A DNA stretch of 64,000 nucleotides from Pseudomonas sp. RC10 (lineage in GTDB: Bacteria; Pseudomonadota; Gammaproteobacteria; Pseudomonadales; Pseudomonadaceae): contig NZ_CP151650.1 in the NCBI RefSeq assembly GCF_038397775.1, forward strand, positions 2,418,001 through 2,482,000. Reading direction: 5' to 3'. A model generated the notes under the pieces. The model ran no database searches. It was not told where the DNA came from and saw only the letters and a list, made by a program, of their open reading frames with translations. The position numbers were made by a program, and so were the translations under genes. This document shows, one piece after another, positions 50,511 through 60,279 of the stretch (position 1 is its first letter; every line of letters begins with the position of its first letter).

Positions 50511-51071
50511 ATGGATATTTCCCGCAAGGCCGCGTTGGTCATCATCGACATGCAACAGGGCATCAACCATCCAAAGCTGGGACGGCGCAACAACCCGGAG
50601 GCCGAGGCGCGGATGCTGGCGTTGCTCGCCGCGTGGCGCGACAGCGGGCGCACGGTGATTCATGTCCGGCATTTTTCCCGTTCACCGGATTCGGTGTTCT
50701 GGCCCCAGCAGTCCGGGGTCGAATTCCAGCCTGAGTTTTTGCCCTGGGACGGGGAAGGCGAGCTGCATAAGCAGGTGCCGGACGCGTTCTGCCATTCCGC
50801 GCTTGAGGGCTGGTTGCGAGCGGACGGGATCAATCAGGTGGTGATTGTCGGGGTGGTGACCAACAACTCGGTGGAGTCCACGGCCCGCACGGGAGGCAAT
50901 CTGGGGTTTGAGGTGATCGTCCCCCATGACGCCTGTTACACGTTCGATGGCGCGGATTTTTTTGGCAAGGCGCGCAGTGCCGAGGACATTCATGCCATTT
51001 CATTAGGGAACCTGCACGGGGAGTATGCGCAGGTGGTGGCGACCGAGGACATTCTCCGGGGGCTCCTCTAG
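50511..51071 (+). CDS. Isochorismatase-fold hydrolase with Ser at the Cys position
   Basis: A 186-residue cysteine-hydrolase-family protein. Asp13 (VIIDMQQG) and Lys87 (LHKQVPDAF) are in place. The nucleophile position is Ser120 (GVVTNNSVEST) and not Cys. GNLGFEVIVPHDACYTFD is a conserved end of this subgroup. Ser-containing relatives seem to exist as a subgroup, so the change need not mean inactivity. It probably forms an operon with the LysR gene upstream (12 bp gap). Confidence 0.82.
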   Translation: MDISRKAALVIIDMQQGINHPKLGRRNNPEAEARMLALLAAWRDSGRTVIHVRHFSRSPDSVFWPQQSGVEFQPEFLPWDGEGELHKQVPDAFCHSALEGWLRADGINQVVIVGVVTNNSVESTARTGGNLGFEVIVPHDACYTFDGADFFGKARSAEDIHAISLGNLHGEYAQVVATEDILRGLL

Positions 51072-51153
51072 CCACACGACTTTGCTGGCGATTTTTCGGA
51101 CGTCACCGTCAGCTAGCCATGCTGCCACAGGGGTACATGTATACAGCGAACCT

Positions 51154-51244
51154 CTGTAGGAGCGAATTCATTCGCGAGGCGGCGGTACATCTGACACATC
51201 AATGTCGCCGGGCAGATTTTTCGCGAATGAATTCGCTCCTACAG
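51154..51244. repeat. REP doublet, GAATTCATTCGCGA family
   Basis: Left arm CTGTAGGAGCGAATTCATTC and right arm GAATGAATTCGCTCCTACAG, a perfect 20-bp pair. It lies between the convergent hydrolase and chemoreceptor genes. Confidence 0.88.
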
Positions 51245-51280
51245 GCTTAGTGTTCCGGCCATGCAAGGTGTGTAACTCCT

Positions 51281-53218
51281 CTATAGCCTGAACCGCGCCA
51301 TCTGCGCGGCGAGGTGTTCGGCCTTCTGCGACAACTTCTGGCAGTCCTCGCGGCAGGTCTTCACATCGCTGACGGTGGATTGCGCCAGGTCGGCGATGCC
51401 CTGCACGTTGCGGTTGATCTCTTCGGTCACAGTGCTTTGTTCTTCCGTGGCCGCCGCGACCTGATGGTTGCGGTCGGTGAGTTCTTCGACGTGTCCGGCG
51501 ATGGCGTCCAGCGAATGACCGGTGCGACGACTGGCTTCAACGCCGGTGCCCGTGGCGGCCTGACCGGCACGCATGGAGGTGACGGCCTGATCGGCGCCGG
51601 TTTTCAGCTCGCCCATCATCTGCTGAATTTCCGTGGTCGCGCTCTGGGTGCGACCCGCCAGCGTCCGGACTTCATCAGCAACCACAGCAAAACCACGGCC
51701 CATTTCCCCCGCGCGAGCCGCTTCAATGGCCGCGTTCAGGGCCAGCAGGTTGGTTTGTTCGGAAATGCTGCGAATCACGCTCAGCACCTGGTCGATGGTC
51801 GAGATCTGCGTCGCGAGGTTTTCCACCGCACCCGCCGCCGTGCCCACGCCGTCTGACATGCTCTGAATGTGGCTGATGGATTCGCCGACCACGCGTTTGG
51901 CTGACACCGCTTCCTGATGGGTATTACGGGATACATCGGCAGCGGCACCGGCATTGCGGGCGATTTCCTGCACGGTCAGGCCCATTTCGTGAACGGCGGT
52001 GGCGACCATGTCCGTCATCTGTTGCTGCTTGAGCGCACGGGTAGAAGTGCTGTCCACCACCCGCGCCACGTCCACCACGCTGTGCCGCACCTGCTCGGTG
52101 GTCTGCAGCACGTCGCCGATCAGCAGGCGCAGGCCTTCGATGAAACGGTTGAAGCCCCGCGCCAGATCGCCCAGTTCGTTGGCGCGGCTGTCGTCGAGAC
52201 GCCGGGTCAGATCACCCTGGCCGCCGCCGATGTCCACCAGCGCGTTCGTCACTTGCTGAATCGGCCGGACGATGCCCCGCGCAATCCAGGCGACAAAACC
52301 AAGGAAGCACAGCACCACCGCGAGGCTGATCGCTGAAATCGTCGTCAGCGCGTCTTTCGCCGGGCCATAAACTTCGGCCAGCGGTACTTCGCTCACCAGC
52401 GTCCAGCCGAGAGAGTCCACGGGTTTGGCCACCGCCACGTAAGGCTGGCCGCCGCGCTCGAATTCCAGCGCCTGGCCCTTGCCGCTTTGGCTGAGCAGGG
52501 TGCGGGAAGCCGCATCGCCCACCAGTTGCGTCAGCGATTCGCGGTCGTTGAAAGCAGCATTCGGGTGCACCTTGACCTTGCCGTCGGGGCTGACCAGGTA
52601 CACCTGACCCTCTTTGCCGAAGTGGAAATCACGGACCATTTGCGACAGCGCACTCATGCTGAAACCCAGGCCCGCCACGCCGACCACGGTGCCGTTGTGC
52701 TCGATGCGCTGGTTAATGAACAGCGTTGGCACCTTGGTCGTGGCATCGATATCGATGTCCAGCGAGCGACGCTTGTTGCTGTCGAGGAAGCCGTAGAACC
52801 AGTTGTTGTCCGTCGGGCCGCGTTGCAGGGTGCGGTCGGCGCCTTTGTTGGTGATGTAGTGGCCGCTGTCCTTGGCGACGATGAAGGTGGTCAGCGCGTT
52901 GTGCTGTTCCTTGATCTTCGCCAGGTAGCGGATGAAGGCCGCCTGTTGCGCAGGATCTTCGCCATTGCCGAGCCAGTCCGAGACCAGCGTGTTGTCGCCG
53001 ATGTCGCTGGCCGCCGTAAGAGGCGCCGCCAACAGCCGTTCGAGGTCGTTGCGGATAGCATCGACGCTGGCAGGCATGGCCTGTTGCAGCAGATAACGAT
53101 CAGTCAGTTTGTTCAGGGCAAAGGCGTAGATGCCAATCACGATCAGGCTGCTGATCACCAGCGCGGCCCCCATGCTCAGGGTCAATTGCCACTGAATACT
53201 CTTTCGCCAGACAGGCAT
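51281..53218 (-). CDS. Methyl-accepting chemotaxis protein with dCache sensor
   Basis: A 645-residue chemoreceptor. TM1 ([24 protein letters not shown]) spans about 11-34; the periplasmic part (35-295) is dCache-like with [23 protein letters not shown] and [22 protein letters not shown]2 ([18 protein letters not shown]) leads into a HAMP domain and the signalling helix with [20 protein letters not shown] use the ATG at 53218 (GGAG upstream); the longer frame is not natural. The ligand cannot be read off; the NNWFYGFL pattern differs from the amino-acid motif of PctA-type receptors as I remember it. Confidence 0.88.
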   Translation of the reverse strand: MPVWRKSIQWQLTLSMGAALVISSLIVIGIYAFALNKLTDRYLLQQAMPASVDAIRNDLERLLAAPLTAASDIGDNTLVSDWLGNGEDPAQQAAFIRYLAKIKEQHNALTTFIVAKDSGHYITNKGADRTLQRGPTDNNWFYGFLDSNKRRSLDIDIDATTKVPTLFINQRIEHNGTVVGVAGLGFSMSALSQMVRDFHFGKEGQVYLVSPDGKVKVHPNAAFNDRESLTQLVGDAASRTLLSQSGKGQALEFERGGQPYVAVAKPVDSLGWTLVSEVPLAEVYGPAKDALTTISAISLAVVLCFLGFVAWIARGIVRPIQQVTNALVDIGGGQGDLTRRLDDSRANELGDLARGFNRFIEGLRLLIGDVLQTTEQVRHSVVDVARVVDSTSTRALKQQQMTDMVATAVHEMGLTVQEIARNAGAAADVSRNTHQEAVSAKRVVGESISHIQSMSDGVGTAAGAVENLATQISTIDQVLSVIRSISEQTNLLALNAAIEAARAGEMGRGFAVVADEVRTLAGRTQSATTEIQQMMGELKTGADQAVTSMRAGQAATGTGVEASRRTGHSLDAIAGHVEELTDRNHQVAAATEEQSTVTEEINRNVQGIADLAQSTVSDVKTCREDCQKLSQKAEHLAAQMARFRL

Positions 53219-53640
53219 GGAAAAACTCCGCAAATACGAGTGCACAACCACGATGGAACAGTGCTGGTGGGGGCGGCGGAGCAATAAATGGGCCATGAAA
53301 CTGATCAAGTGGTCAGATTATGGAGGCCATACACGTCCGTAACCCTCTGATTCAAAGGTCGTGATCCGTCTGACGTTTTGTTTCAAAAAGATTTCAAAGA
53401 TAAGTTGTGTACAAGAAATGAGTATTTTTGGAACAAAAATAATGCGGTGCCCATGCGCCTTGCGCGAGAAGCGTGCACTAAGCGCTCGCCGCTGCCATTT
53501 GGCTGACGCGTATGTGCACCGGCCTGCTCAGGCCGTCGTCGTACCGTCATCTGCCACACACAAAACGGTCATTCGCGATTGATATAAGGCTCTCCAACCG
53601 AATAAACATGTCATTCCCGCAGAGCCATGGACGTGAGCGC
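53219..53640. other. 420-bp gap upstream of the epimerase operon
   Basis: Divergent promoters for the chemoreceptor and the epimerase operon must lie here. An AT-rich patch is at 53380-53450. I find no REP doublet, terminator or regulator box that I can defend. Confidence 0.4.
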
Positions 53641-54612
53641 ATGAAAATACTGATCACCGGGGCCGCAGGTTTCATCGGCTATCACACGGCAAAGCGTCTG
53701 TGCCGTGACGGTCATCAGGTGGTGGGGGTCGACAACCTCAACAGCTATTACAACGTCGAGCTGAAACAGGCGCGTCTGGCGCAGTTGGCCCCTCACGGCA
53801 ACTTCCGGTTTCAGAAGCTGGACTTGACGGACAAGCAAGGTCTGCTGGACGTGTTCGCCGAGCAGCATTTCGACCGGGTCATTCACTTGGCCGCCCAAGC
53901 GGGCGTGCGTTACTCCATCGACAGCCCCGATACCTACGCGCAAAGCAATCTGGTGGGGTTTCTCAACGTGCTGGAAGCCTGCCGGGCTCACACGCCGGCC
54001 CATCTGATTTATGCCTCTAGCAGCTCGGTCTATGGGCTCAACCAGAAGCTGCCTTATGCCACCCGCGACGCGGTGGACCAGCCGATTTCCTTCTATGCCG
54101 CGACCAAACGCGCCAACGAGTTGATGGCGCATTCCTACGCGCACCTCTATGGCATTCCTACCACCGGCCTGCGCTTTTTTACCGTGTACGGCCCGTGGGG
54201 AAGGCCGGACATGGCGCTGTTCAAGTTCACCGACGCCATCCTCAAGGGTCGCCCCATCGAGGTGTACAACGACGGTGCCATGTCCCGTGATTTCACCTAC
54301 ATCGACGACATCGTCGAAGCCCTGGTGCGCCTGATCCCACTGCCGCCCGAGGCCGCAAACGGTGCACCCAACAAGGTCTACAACATCGGCTTCGGCTCCC
54401 CGGTGAAGCTGCTGGATTTCGTCGAATGCCTCGAAGACGCGCTAAACACGCGAGCCATCAAGCACTTTATGCCGTTGCAGTCGGGAGACGTGCTCAACAC
54501 CTGGGCTGACACCCGCGAGCTGGAAGCGCGCGTCGGTTTCCGGCCGCAGGTCACGGTTGCCACCGGTGTGCCGTCGTTCGTCGATTGGTACTGCAGTTAT
54601 TACGGGGTTTAA
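53641..54612 (+). CDS. UDP-glucuronate 4-epimerase-like enzyme
   Basis: A 323-residue extended SDR. The NAD site GAAGFIG is at residues 7-13; Tyr152/Lys156 (FYAATK) and Ser127-129 form the catalytic set; Arg90 in GVRYSI and VDNLNSYYNVELKQARL are signatures of UDP-glucuronate 4-epimerases (CapI/Uge type) that produce UDP-galacturonate. Length is typical. It is the first gene of a tight four-gene operon with two glycosyltransferases and a small LABN protein, which would use the sugar nucleotide. Confidence 0.88.
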   Translation: MKILITGAAGFIGYHTAKRLCRDGHQVVGVDNLNSYYNVELKQARLAQLAPHGNFRFQKLDLTDKQGLLDVFAEQHFDRVIHLAAQAGVRYSIDSPDTYAQSNLVGFLNVLEACRAHTPAHLIYASSSSVYGLNQKLPYATRDAVDQPISFYAATKRANELMAHSYAHLYGIPTTGLRFFTVYGPWGRPDMALFKFTDAILKGRPIEVYNDGAMSRDFTYIDDIVEALVRLIPLPPEAANGAPNKVYNIGFGSPVKLLDFVECLEDALNTRAIKHFMPLQSGDVLNTWADTRELEARVGFRPQVTVATGVPSFVDWYCSYYGV

Positions 54613-54645
54613 CCGCTCTCTCTTTTGTCTTTTGCAAGGAATGTC

Positions 54646-55389
54646 ATGCACGCAACCCCTTATGTGTCGGTTCTGATTCCTGCCAAGAACGAAGCAGGCA
54701 ACCTCATTCCCCTGCTCGAAGAAGTGCGCGCCGCGTTTGCGGACGAAGCATTCGAAGTGATCGTCGTGGACGACGGCAGCACCGACGCCACGGCGGCCCA
54801 GCTGCGCAGCCTGCAAGAGGGTGGGTACAGCCAGCTCCGCGTGCTCAGCCACACCCGTTCGTTGGGTCAGAGCACCTCGGTGTATCACGCGGCCGAGGCG
54901 GCGCGGGGTCTGTGGCTGGCGACGCTGGATGGCGACGGGCAGAACGACCCGGCGGACTTGCCCGGCATGCTCGCGCTGGTGCGCGGCTCCGAGGGCAAGC
55001 CGGACGGCGTGAAGCTGGTGGCCGGGCATCGGGTCAATCGGCAGGACACCGCAAGCAAGCGCTGGGCGTCGCGCTTTGCCAACAAGTTACGCAGCAGTCT
55101 GCTCAAGGACCAGACCCCCGACACCGGCTGCGGCATCAAGCTGATCGAGCGCGAGGCGTTTTTGCGGCTGCCGTATTTCGACCATATGCACCGCTTCATT
55201 CCGGCACTGATCCGCCGCCACAACGGCCGGATGCTGGTGCACCCGGTCAATCACCGCGAGCGTGGGGCCGGGGTGTCCAACTACGGCAACCTGGACCGTG
55301 CGCTGGTGGGCATCCTCGACCTGTTCGGCGTGTGGTGGCTGATCCGCCGCACCCGACTGGACGTGAACGCACGGGAAAGCGAGGTCTGA
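54646..55389 (+). CDS. Family 2 glycosyltransferase (polyprenyl-phosphate glycosyltransferase type)
   Basis: A 247-residue GT-A enzyme with SVLIPAKNEAGNL, Asp42-Asp43 (VVDDGSTD) and LDGDGQNDPADL for nucleotide-sugar and metal binding, and TGCGIKLIERE. It resembles ArnC/DPM1-type synthases that load a sugar onto undecaprenyl phosphate, and also RgtE, which makes polyprenyl-P-GalA in rhizobia. Unlike ArnC it has no C-terminal TM pair; the adjacent small membrane protein may provide the anchor. ATG at 54646 has AGGA upstream. It ends one base before the next ATG. Confidence 0.87.
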   Translation: MHATPYVSVLIPAKNEAGNLIPLLEEVRAAFADEAFEVIVVDDGSTDATAAQLRSLQEGGYSQLRVLSHTRSLGQSTSVYHAAEAARGLWLATLDGDGQNDPADLPGMLALVRGSEGKPDGVKLVAGHRVNRQDTASKRWASRFANKLRSSLLKDQTPDTGCGIKLIEREAFLRLPYFDHMHRFIPALIRRHNGRMLVHPVNHRERGAGVSNYGNLDRALVGILDLFGVWWLIRRTRLDVNARESEV

Positions 55390-55390
55390 C

Positions 55391-55684
55391 ATGGGCAGAG
55401 AATCGTTGTGGCTGGCGGTGGGTTTCATCGGCCAGTTGGCGTTTACCGGGCGTTTCGTCCTGCAGTGGCTGTACAGCGAATACAAGAAGCGCAGCGTGAT
55501 TCCGGTGGGCTTCTGGTACTTGAGCATCATCGGCAGCGCGCTACTTTTGGCCTACGCGATCTACCGACAGGACCCGGTGTTCATCGTCGGCCAGTCCTTT
55601 GGTTTCATCGTCTACCTGCGCAACCTGCAACTGATCGCCAAATTCAAAGAGCAGCCCGACGGCGTCGTCGAACAGAAGGATTGA
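55391..55684 (+). CDS. Small membrane protein with lipid-A-disaccharide-synthase N-terminal (LABN) domain
   Basis: 97 residues with three TM segments: WLAVGFIGQLAFTGRFVLQWLYSE (start), VGFWYLSIIGSALLLAYAIYRQDPVFIVGQ and a third around FIVYLRNLQLI. The motif FTGRFVLQWLYSEYKKRSVIPVGFWYLS in parts is diagnostic of LABN domain proteins. Such proteins partner GT2 enzymes; in rhizobia a small membrane protein (RgtF) is needed for polyprenyl-P-GalA synthesis. It lies one base after the GT2 gene, and three bases separate it from the GT39 gene. Confidence 0.87.
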   Translation: MGRESLWLAVGFIGQLAFTGRFVLQWLYSEYKKRSVIPVGFWYLSIIGSALLLAYAIYRQDPVFIVGQSFGFIVYLRNLQLIAKFKEQPDGVVEQKD

Positions 55685-55687
55685 GCC

Positions 55688-57211
55688 GTGCGGATTCGAT
55701 TGGCGAACCCTCGCCTGGCGTTGTGGTTTTTTGTCGTGTTGTCGGTGTTGCTGTTGGGCGCAGGACTCGGTTGGCGCCAGCCGCTGAACGTCGATGAAGA
55801 GCGTTTTCTCGGCGTGGCGCTGGAGATGCTGCAGAACGGCTCCTGGTTCATTCCCCACCGTGCCGGAGAAATCTATGCCGACAAACCGCCGCTGTTCATG
55901 TGGACGGTGGCATTGTTCGTACAGCTGACCCATCTGCCGAAAGTCGCGTTGTACCTGCCCGCGCTGATCGCAGGGGCGGTGACCACCGGCTGCCTGTATG
56001 ACCTGGGGCGGCGCTTGTGGGGGCGACGTGTCGGGGTGATTTCGGCGCTGCTGTTTCTCTGCACCTATCAGAGCTACAGCATTCTGCAGACCGGGCAGAT
56101 CGATGGCTTTCTCGCCTTGTGGACGGTGCTCGGCATTTATGGACTGTGTCGTCACCTGCTGCTCGGGCCGGACTGGCGCTGGTATTACCTCGCCTGTGCG
56201 GCAATGGGGTTCGGAATCATCAGCAAAGGGGTGGGGTTTCTGCCTGCCTTGATGCTGATTCCTTATGCCTACGCGGTGCGCAAAGGCTGGAGCGGGGTGG
56301 TCGCAATGCCCTCCGGCAGCACCAAAAAATGGTGGCTGGGGTTGCTGGTCGCTCTGGCGGCCATCGCTGTGTGGCTGGTTCCGCTGCTGGTGATCGTCGC
56401 GCAAGGCAGCGCCGACAGCGTCGCCTATGCGCAGGAAATTCTGTTCAAGCAAACGGCGAGTCGCTACGCCAACGCCTGGGATCATCGCGAGCCGTTCTGG
56501 TACTTCTTCGTTCAGGTCATCCCCAAATACTGGATTCCGATCCTGTTCATGCTGCCGTGGCTGGTGCCCGCGTGGCGCAAGCAGCTGTTGCGGCACGACG
56601 GCCGGGTGCTGGTATTGCTGGGCTGGGTGGCGTTGGTGCTGGTGTTTTTCAGCATCAGCACCGGCAAGCGCAAGCTGTACATTTTCCCGGCGGTGCCCGC
56701 GCTGGTGCTGGTCAGCGCGCCGTTGATCCCGTGGATGCTGCGCCCCTGGTTCAGCAAGCGGCCCAAAGGCCGAACAGTGTTCGTCTCGCTGACCGTGCTG
56801 TGGTTGTGCGCGTGGTGCGTGCGCGGCTTTGTCGAGCCTCGCCTCGAAGGCATCAATCCTCACGAAACCATGATGCGCGAGGTGGCCATGGCGACGCAGA
56901 ATGCCGACCTCGTTCTGGTGGATTGGCGGGAGGGGCATTGGGTCTTCGCCCAGCAGCCACTGGTGCACTTCGGCTTCAAGGACGCGCAACCGCTGGAGCA
57001 TTCGGTGATGTGGCTGCGCAGCCATCCGAACGCTTTTGCGCTGGTGCCTGCGCAGGCTATGTCGCGCTGCTACGAGCCGCAGAAGGCCCGCAGCGTGGGC
57101 GATATGTCCCGCGCCGAATGGTTTCTGGTCGGGGCCGATGCCGACAACGGCCAGTGCCAGGCGGCGCTCCCCGACAAGACCTACCGCTTCACCTGGCAAA
57201 AGCCTCTCTAG
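55688..57211 (+). CDS. ArnT-like membrane glycosyltransferase (GT39/GT83)
   Basis: A 507-residue GT-C enzyme with about 12 TM helices. The catalytic acidic pair Asp36-Glu37 sits in the first periplasmic loop (RQPLNVDEERFLG), as in ArnT and protein mannosyltransferases, and AGEIYADKPPLFMW is the conserved Y-x-x-K-P-P-L motif of ArnT/Rgt enzymes. A periplasmic C-terminal domain (about 395-507) follows. It should move a sugar from polyprenyl phosphate to lipid A or core LPS. Start GTG at 55688. It is the last gene of the operon that begins with a UDP-GlcA epimerase. Confidence 0.9.
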   Translation: MRIRLANPRLALWFFVVLSVLLLGAGLGWRQPLNVDEERFLGVALEMLQNGSWFIPHRAGEIYADKPPLFMWTVALFVQLTHLPKVALYLPALIAGAVTTGCLYDLGRRLWGRRVGVISALLFLCTYQSYSILQTGQIDGFLALWTVLGIYGLCRHLLLGPDWRWYYLACAAMGFGIISKGVGFLPALMLIPYAYAVRKGWSGVVAMPSGSTKKWWLGLLVALAAIAVWLVPLLVIVAQGSADSVAYAQEILFKQTASRYANAWDHREPFWYFFVQVIPKYWIPILFMLPWLVPAWRKQLLRHDGRVLVLLGWVALVLVFFSISTGKRKLYIFPAVPALVLVSAPLIPWMLRPWFSKRPKGRTVFVSLTVLWLCAWCVRGFVEPRLEGINPHETMMREVAMATQNADLVLVDWREGHWVFAQQPLVHFGFKDAQPLEHSVMWLRSHPNAFALVPAQAMSRCYEPQKARSVGDMSRAEWFLVGADADNGQCQAALPDKTYRFTWQKPL

Positions 57212-57217
57212 CGCCGA

Positions 57218-58663
57218 TCAGGCGTGCTGCACACCGGCACGCTTGAGCAGCTTCTTGCAGCGCTCCGACAAGTGCACCACCCGCAGGTGCTTCCCGGCTT
57301 TTTCGTAGCGTTCACGCAGGGTCATCAGCGCGGCAATCGCCGAGTAGTCGACGAAGCGAAGATGGCGGCAATCCAGCGTGGCGATGGCCGGGTCTTGTGC
57401 CGGGTCAAATTGATTGAGAAAGGTCGTGGTCGAGGCGAAGAACAGCGTGCCGTGCAATTGGTACAGCTTGCTGCCGTCGGCGTCGGTGTGGCTGTCGGCA
57501 TACAGCTCGCGGGCCTGTTGCCAAGCGAAGTTCAGTGCCGCGATGAGGATGCCAAACAGCACGGCGGTGGCCAGGTCGGTGAGCACGGTGACGATGGTCA
57601 CGGCGATGATCGCCAGCACGTCGTTCAACGGCACCTTGCGCAGCACCCGCAGCGAGGCCCAGGCGAAGGTCTGCTGCGACACCACGAACATCACGCCCAC
57701 CAGCGCCGCCAGTGGAATGCGCTCGATCAGCGGCGACAGAAACAGCACGAACATCAGAATCATGACCCCGGCGACGATGCCGGACAGACGACCTCGGCCT
57801 CCCGAGCTGAGGTTGATCACGGTCTGGCCGATCATCGCGCACCCACCCATCCCGCCGCACACCCCCGAGGCAATGTTCGCCACGCCAAGCGCCACGCACT
57901 CGCGGTCCGGGTAACCGCGGCTTTCGGTGATTTCGTCGGTGAGGTTGAGGGTCAGCAGGGTTTCCAGCAGGCCGACCAGCGCCATGAGAATCGCGTAAGG
58001 GGCGATGATGCCCAGTGTTTCCAGGTTCCACGGCACGTCCGGCAAAGCCACGCTCGGCAGGCCGCCCGCAATGTGGGCCATGTCGCCGAGGGTGCGGGTT
58101 GGCAGGTGGAAGAAGTAAACCAGCAAGCCGACGCCGAGGATCGCGACGAGGGCGGGGGGCACCGAACGGGTCAGGCGCGGCAGCAGGTAGACGACCGCCA
58201 TGGTCAGCGCGACGAGGCCGAGCATCAGGTACAACGGCGTGCCGCTGAGCCAGTTTTCGCCGCTCTTGAAGTGCTCCAGCTGCGCCATGGCGATGACGAT
58301 GGCCAGGCCGTTGACGAAGCCGAGCATCACCGGATACGGCACCATCCGCACCAGTTTGCCGAGCCGCAGCAGGCCGAACGCGATCATCACCAGCCCGCCC
58401 AGCAACACCGTCGCCAGCAGGTATTGCACGCCGTGTTGCACCACCAGCGCGACGATCACCACCGCCATCGAGCCCGCCGCCCCCGACACCATCCCCGGCC
58501 TGCCGCCGAACAGGGCGGTCAAAGTGCAGATGATGAACGCGCCGTACAGGCCCATCAGCGGGTTGAGGTGCGCGACGAGGGCGAAGGCGATGCACTCAGG
58601 AACGAGGGCAAACGAAGTGGTGAGGCCGGCAAGAACGTCGGCGCGCAGGTGAGCGGGTTTCAT
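57218..58663 (-). CDS. SulP family anion transporter with STAS domain
   Basis: A 481-residue inner-membrane transporter with about 12 TM segments and a C-terminal STAS domain (about 390-481: YQLHGTLFFASTTTFLNQFD, then DYSAIAALMTLRERYEKAG). ALVPECIAFALVAHLNPLMGLYGAF is the SulP start signature. Sulfate, bicarbonate and dicarboxylates are known substrates; there is no carbonic anhydrase fused or adjacent to decide. It is convergent with the GT39 gene; the stops are only 6 bp apart. Confidence 0.88.
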   Translation of the reverse strand: MKPAHLRADVLAGLTTSFALVPECIAFALVAHLNPLMGLYGAFIICTLTALFGGRPGMVSGAAGSMAVVIVALVVQHGVQYLLATVLLGGLVMIAFGLLRLGKLVRMVPYPVMLGFVNGLAIVIAMAQLEHFKSGENWLSGTPLYLMLGLVALTMAVVYLLPRLTRSVPPALVAILGVGLLVYFFHLPTRTLGDMAHIAGGLPSVALPDVPWNLETLGIIAPYAILMALVGLLETLLTLNLTDEITESRGYPDRECVALGVANIASGVCGGMGGCAMIGQTVINLSSGGRGRLSGIVAGVMILMFVLFLSPLIERIPLAALVGVMFVVSQQTFAWASLRVLRKVPLNDVLAIIAVTIVTVLTDLATAVLFGILIAALNFAWQQARELYADSHTDADGSKLYQLHGTLFFASTTTFLNQFDPAQDPAIATLDCRHLRFVDYSAIAALMTLRERYEKAGKHLRVVHLSERCKKLLKRAGVQHA

Positions 58664-58790
58664 GGGTTACCTGAAAGAGAAGGCGCAAAGGGTGGGGATG
58701 TTACGGAATGTGAGGCGCGAGGTCGATGATAGAGGGCTTCGGCAGAGGCGGGATCGCGGCGAGTCTGACTGTTTTTGATTCTGGCGGGAG

Positions 58791-58939
58791 GCCGTAGGAG
58801 CTGGCTTGCCTGCGATCTGTCGCAAAGCGGCAGTAAAATCAGCCACCTTGGTTGTGTCAGGTTAATTGAGTCGCCGGGGTTTGCTGCCGCTTCGGTCGGG
58901 CGCGACCCCGGGCCGATCGTAGGCAAGCCAACTCCCACG
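58791..58939. repeat. Long REP-like inverted repeat (149 bp)
   Basis: GTAGGAGCTGGCTTGCCTGC and GTAGGCAAGCCAACTCCCAC form imperfect arms around about 105 bases, longer than the other doublets. It occupies the gap 58664-59061, which otherwise has no gene. Confidence 0.65.
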
Positions 58940-59061
58940 CCTTCGGCAGAAACAGGCATGTGCATGAGGCAAATGAATTTATCTCAGTGTCCAGTCAACC
59001 CGGATTGTGTAACGATGTTTGGCCTGAATGAACACCGCTCATTGCCAAGGACAGCACCCCA

Positions 59062-60270
59062 ATGCTCGCCGCGCTCAGACATTACCCTGCCTCCGTCAAT
59101 CTCCTGCTGTCGTCGTCGCTGTTTCTGACGCTGGGCAGGGCGATCACCTTGCCGTATCTGGTGATTTATCTGTCCTCCAACTTCACCCTTGGCATCAGTG
59201 ACATCGGCATGATCGTCGGCAGCGCGCTGATCGTCGGCTCGCTGCTGAGCCTGTATGGCGGCTACCTCACCGACAAACTGTCGAGCTACAAGCTGATCCT
59301 GTGTTTCACCGGGTTCTTCTTTGTCGGTTTCATCGGCATGTGCCTGACGGGCCGGTTGTGGCTGTTCTTTCTGTTTCTGGTGTCGTTCAATTTCGCCTAT
59401 TCGGTGATCGACATCGTGGTCAAGGCCGCGTTCGGCAAGCTGCTGCCGGTGGCGGAGCAGAGCAAGGTGTTTTCGGTGCGCTACACGCTGATCAACATCG
59501 GCTACGCGGTCGGCCCGTTCATTGGCGCGGGGCTGGCGCACTGGAACATGAAGTTGCCGTTCCTGATGTCGGCGGCGTTGGGGTTGGGCTTTTTTGTGGT
59601 GTACGCGATGTACGGTGACCGCAAGCTCAGTTCGGCGGACCCTGCCAACGCGCCCATCTCGTTCCTCGCCGTGGGGCAGATTCTGCTCAAGGATTATCGG
59701 CTGGTCTGCTTCACGGTGGGCGGCGTGCTCAGCGCGGTGGTGTTCGGTCAGTTCACGGCCTACATCTCGCAGTACCTGGTGACCACAAGCACCCCGGAAT
59801 TCACCTACAGCGTCATCAGCTCTGTCGTGGCGGTGAATGCGGCGGTGGTGATCTGCCTGCAGTATTTCGTCGGCAAACACATCAGCCATCAGCATCTGAA
59901 TCAGTGGCTGACAGCGGGTTTCAGCCTGTTCCTGATGGGGGTGGTGGGTTTCGCGATGTCGAGCACCGTGCTGCACTGGTCGCTGGCCGTGGCCGTGTTC
60001 ACCCTTGGCGAGATCATCGTCTTCCCGGCCGAATACATGTTCATCGACCGTATCGCCCCGACGCATTTGCGCGGGATGTATTACGGCGCGCAGAACCTGT
60101 CCAACCTCGGCGGCGCGCTCGGGCCGGTGCTGTGTGGTTTTGCCCTGGCGGCGCAGCCACCGGCGTTCATGTTCTATATGCTGGCGGGCTTCATCGTGGC
60201 GGGTGGCTGTTTCTACCTGTTGGGGGCGTCGTACTCCAAGCGCCACGATCCATCCTCCAGCCCGAGGTGA
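59062..60270 (+). CDS. MFS transporter (drug-efflux-like)
   Basis: A 402-residue 12-TM transporter. ALRHYPASVNLLLSSSLFLTLGRAITLPYLVIYL at the start and GGYLTDKLSSYKLIL (motif A position) are like MdtH/YdeE-type drug/H+ antiporters. RIAPTHLRGMYYGAQNLSNLGGALGPVLCG is the conserved TM11 stretch. Substrate unknown. The ZapE-like gene starts 9 bp after it, so the two are likely cotranscribed. Confidence 0.85.
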   Translation: MLAALRHYPASVNLLLSSSLFLTLGRAITLPYLVIYLSSNFTLGISDIGMIVGSALIVGSLLSLYGGYLTDKLSSYKLILCFTGFFFVGFIGMCLTGRLWLFFLFLVSFNFAYSVIDIVVKAAFGKLLPVAEQSKVFSVRYTLINIGYAVGPFIGAGLAHWNMKLPFLMSAALGLGFFVVYAMYGDRKLSSADPANAPISFLAVGQILLKDYRLVCFTVGGVLSAVVFGQFTAYISQYLVTTSTPEFTYSVISSVVAVNAAVVICLQYFVGKHISHQHLNQWLTAGFSLFLMGVVGFAMSSTVLHWSLAVAVFTLGEIIVFPAEYMFIDRIAPTHLRGMYYGAQNLSNLGGALGPVLCGFALAAQPPAFMFYMLAGFIVAGGCFYLLGASYSKRHDPSSSPR

Positions 60271-60279
60271 CCGGTTTCG

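Noticed and set aside
57224..58729. 501-codon plus-strand open frame opposite the SulP gene
   Set aside because: Almost purely His, Gln, Asp and Arg; an antisense shadow of the transporter.
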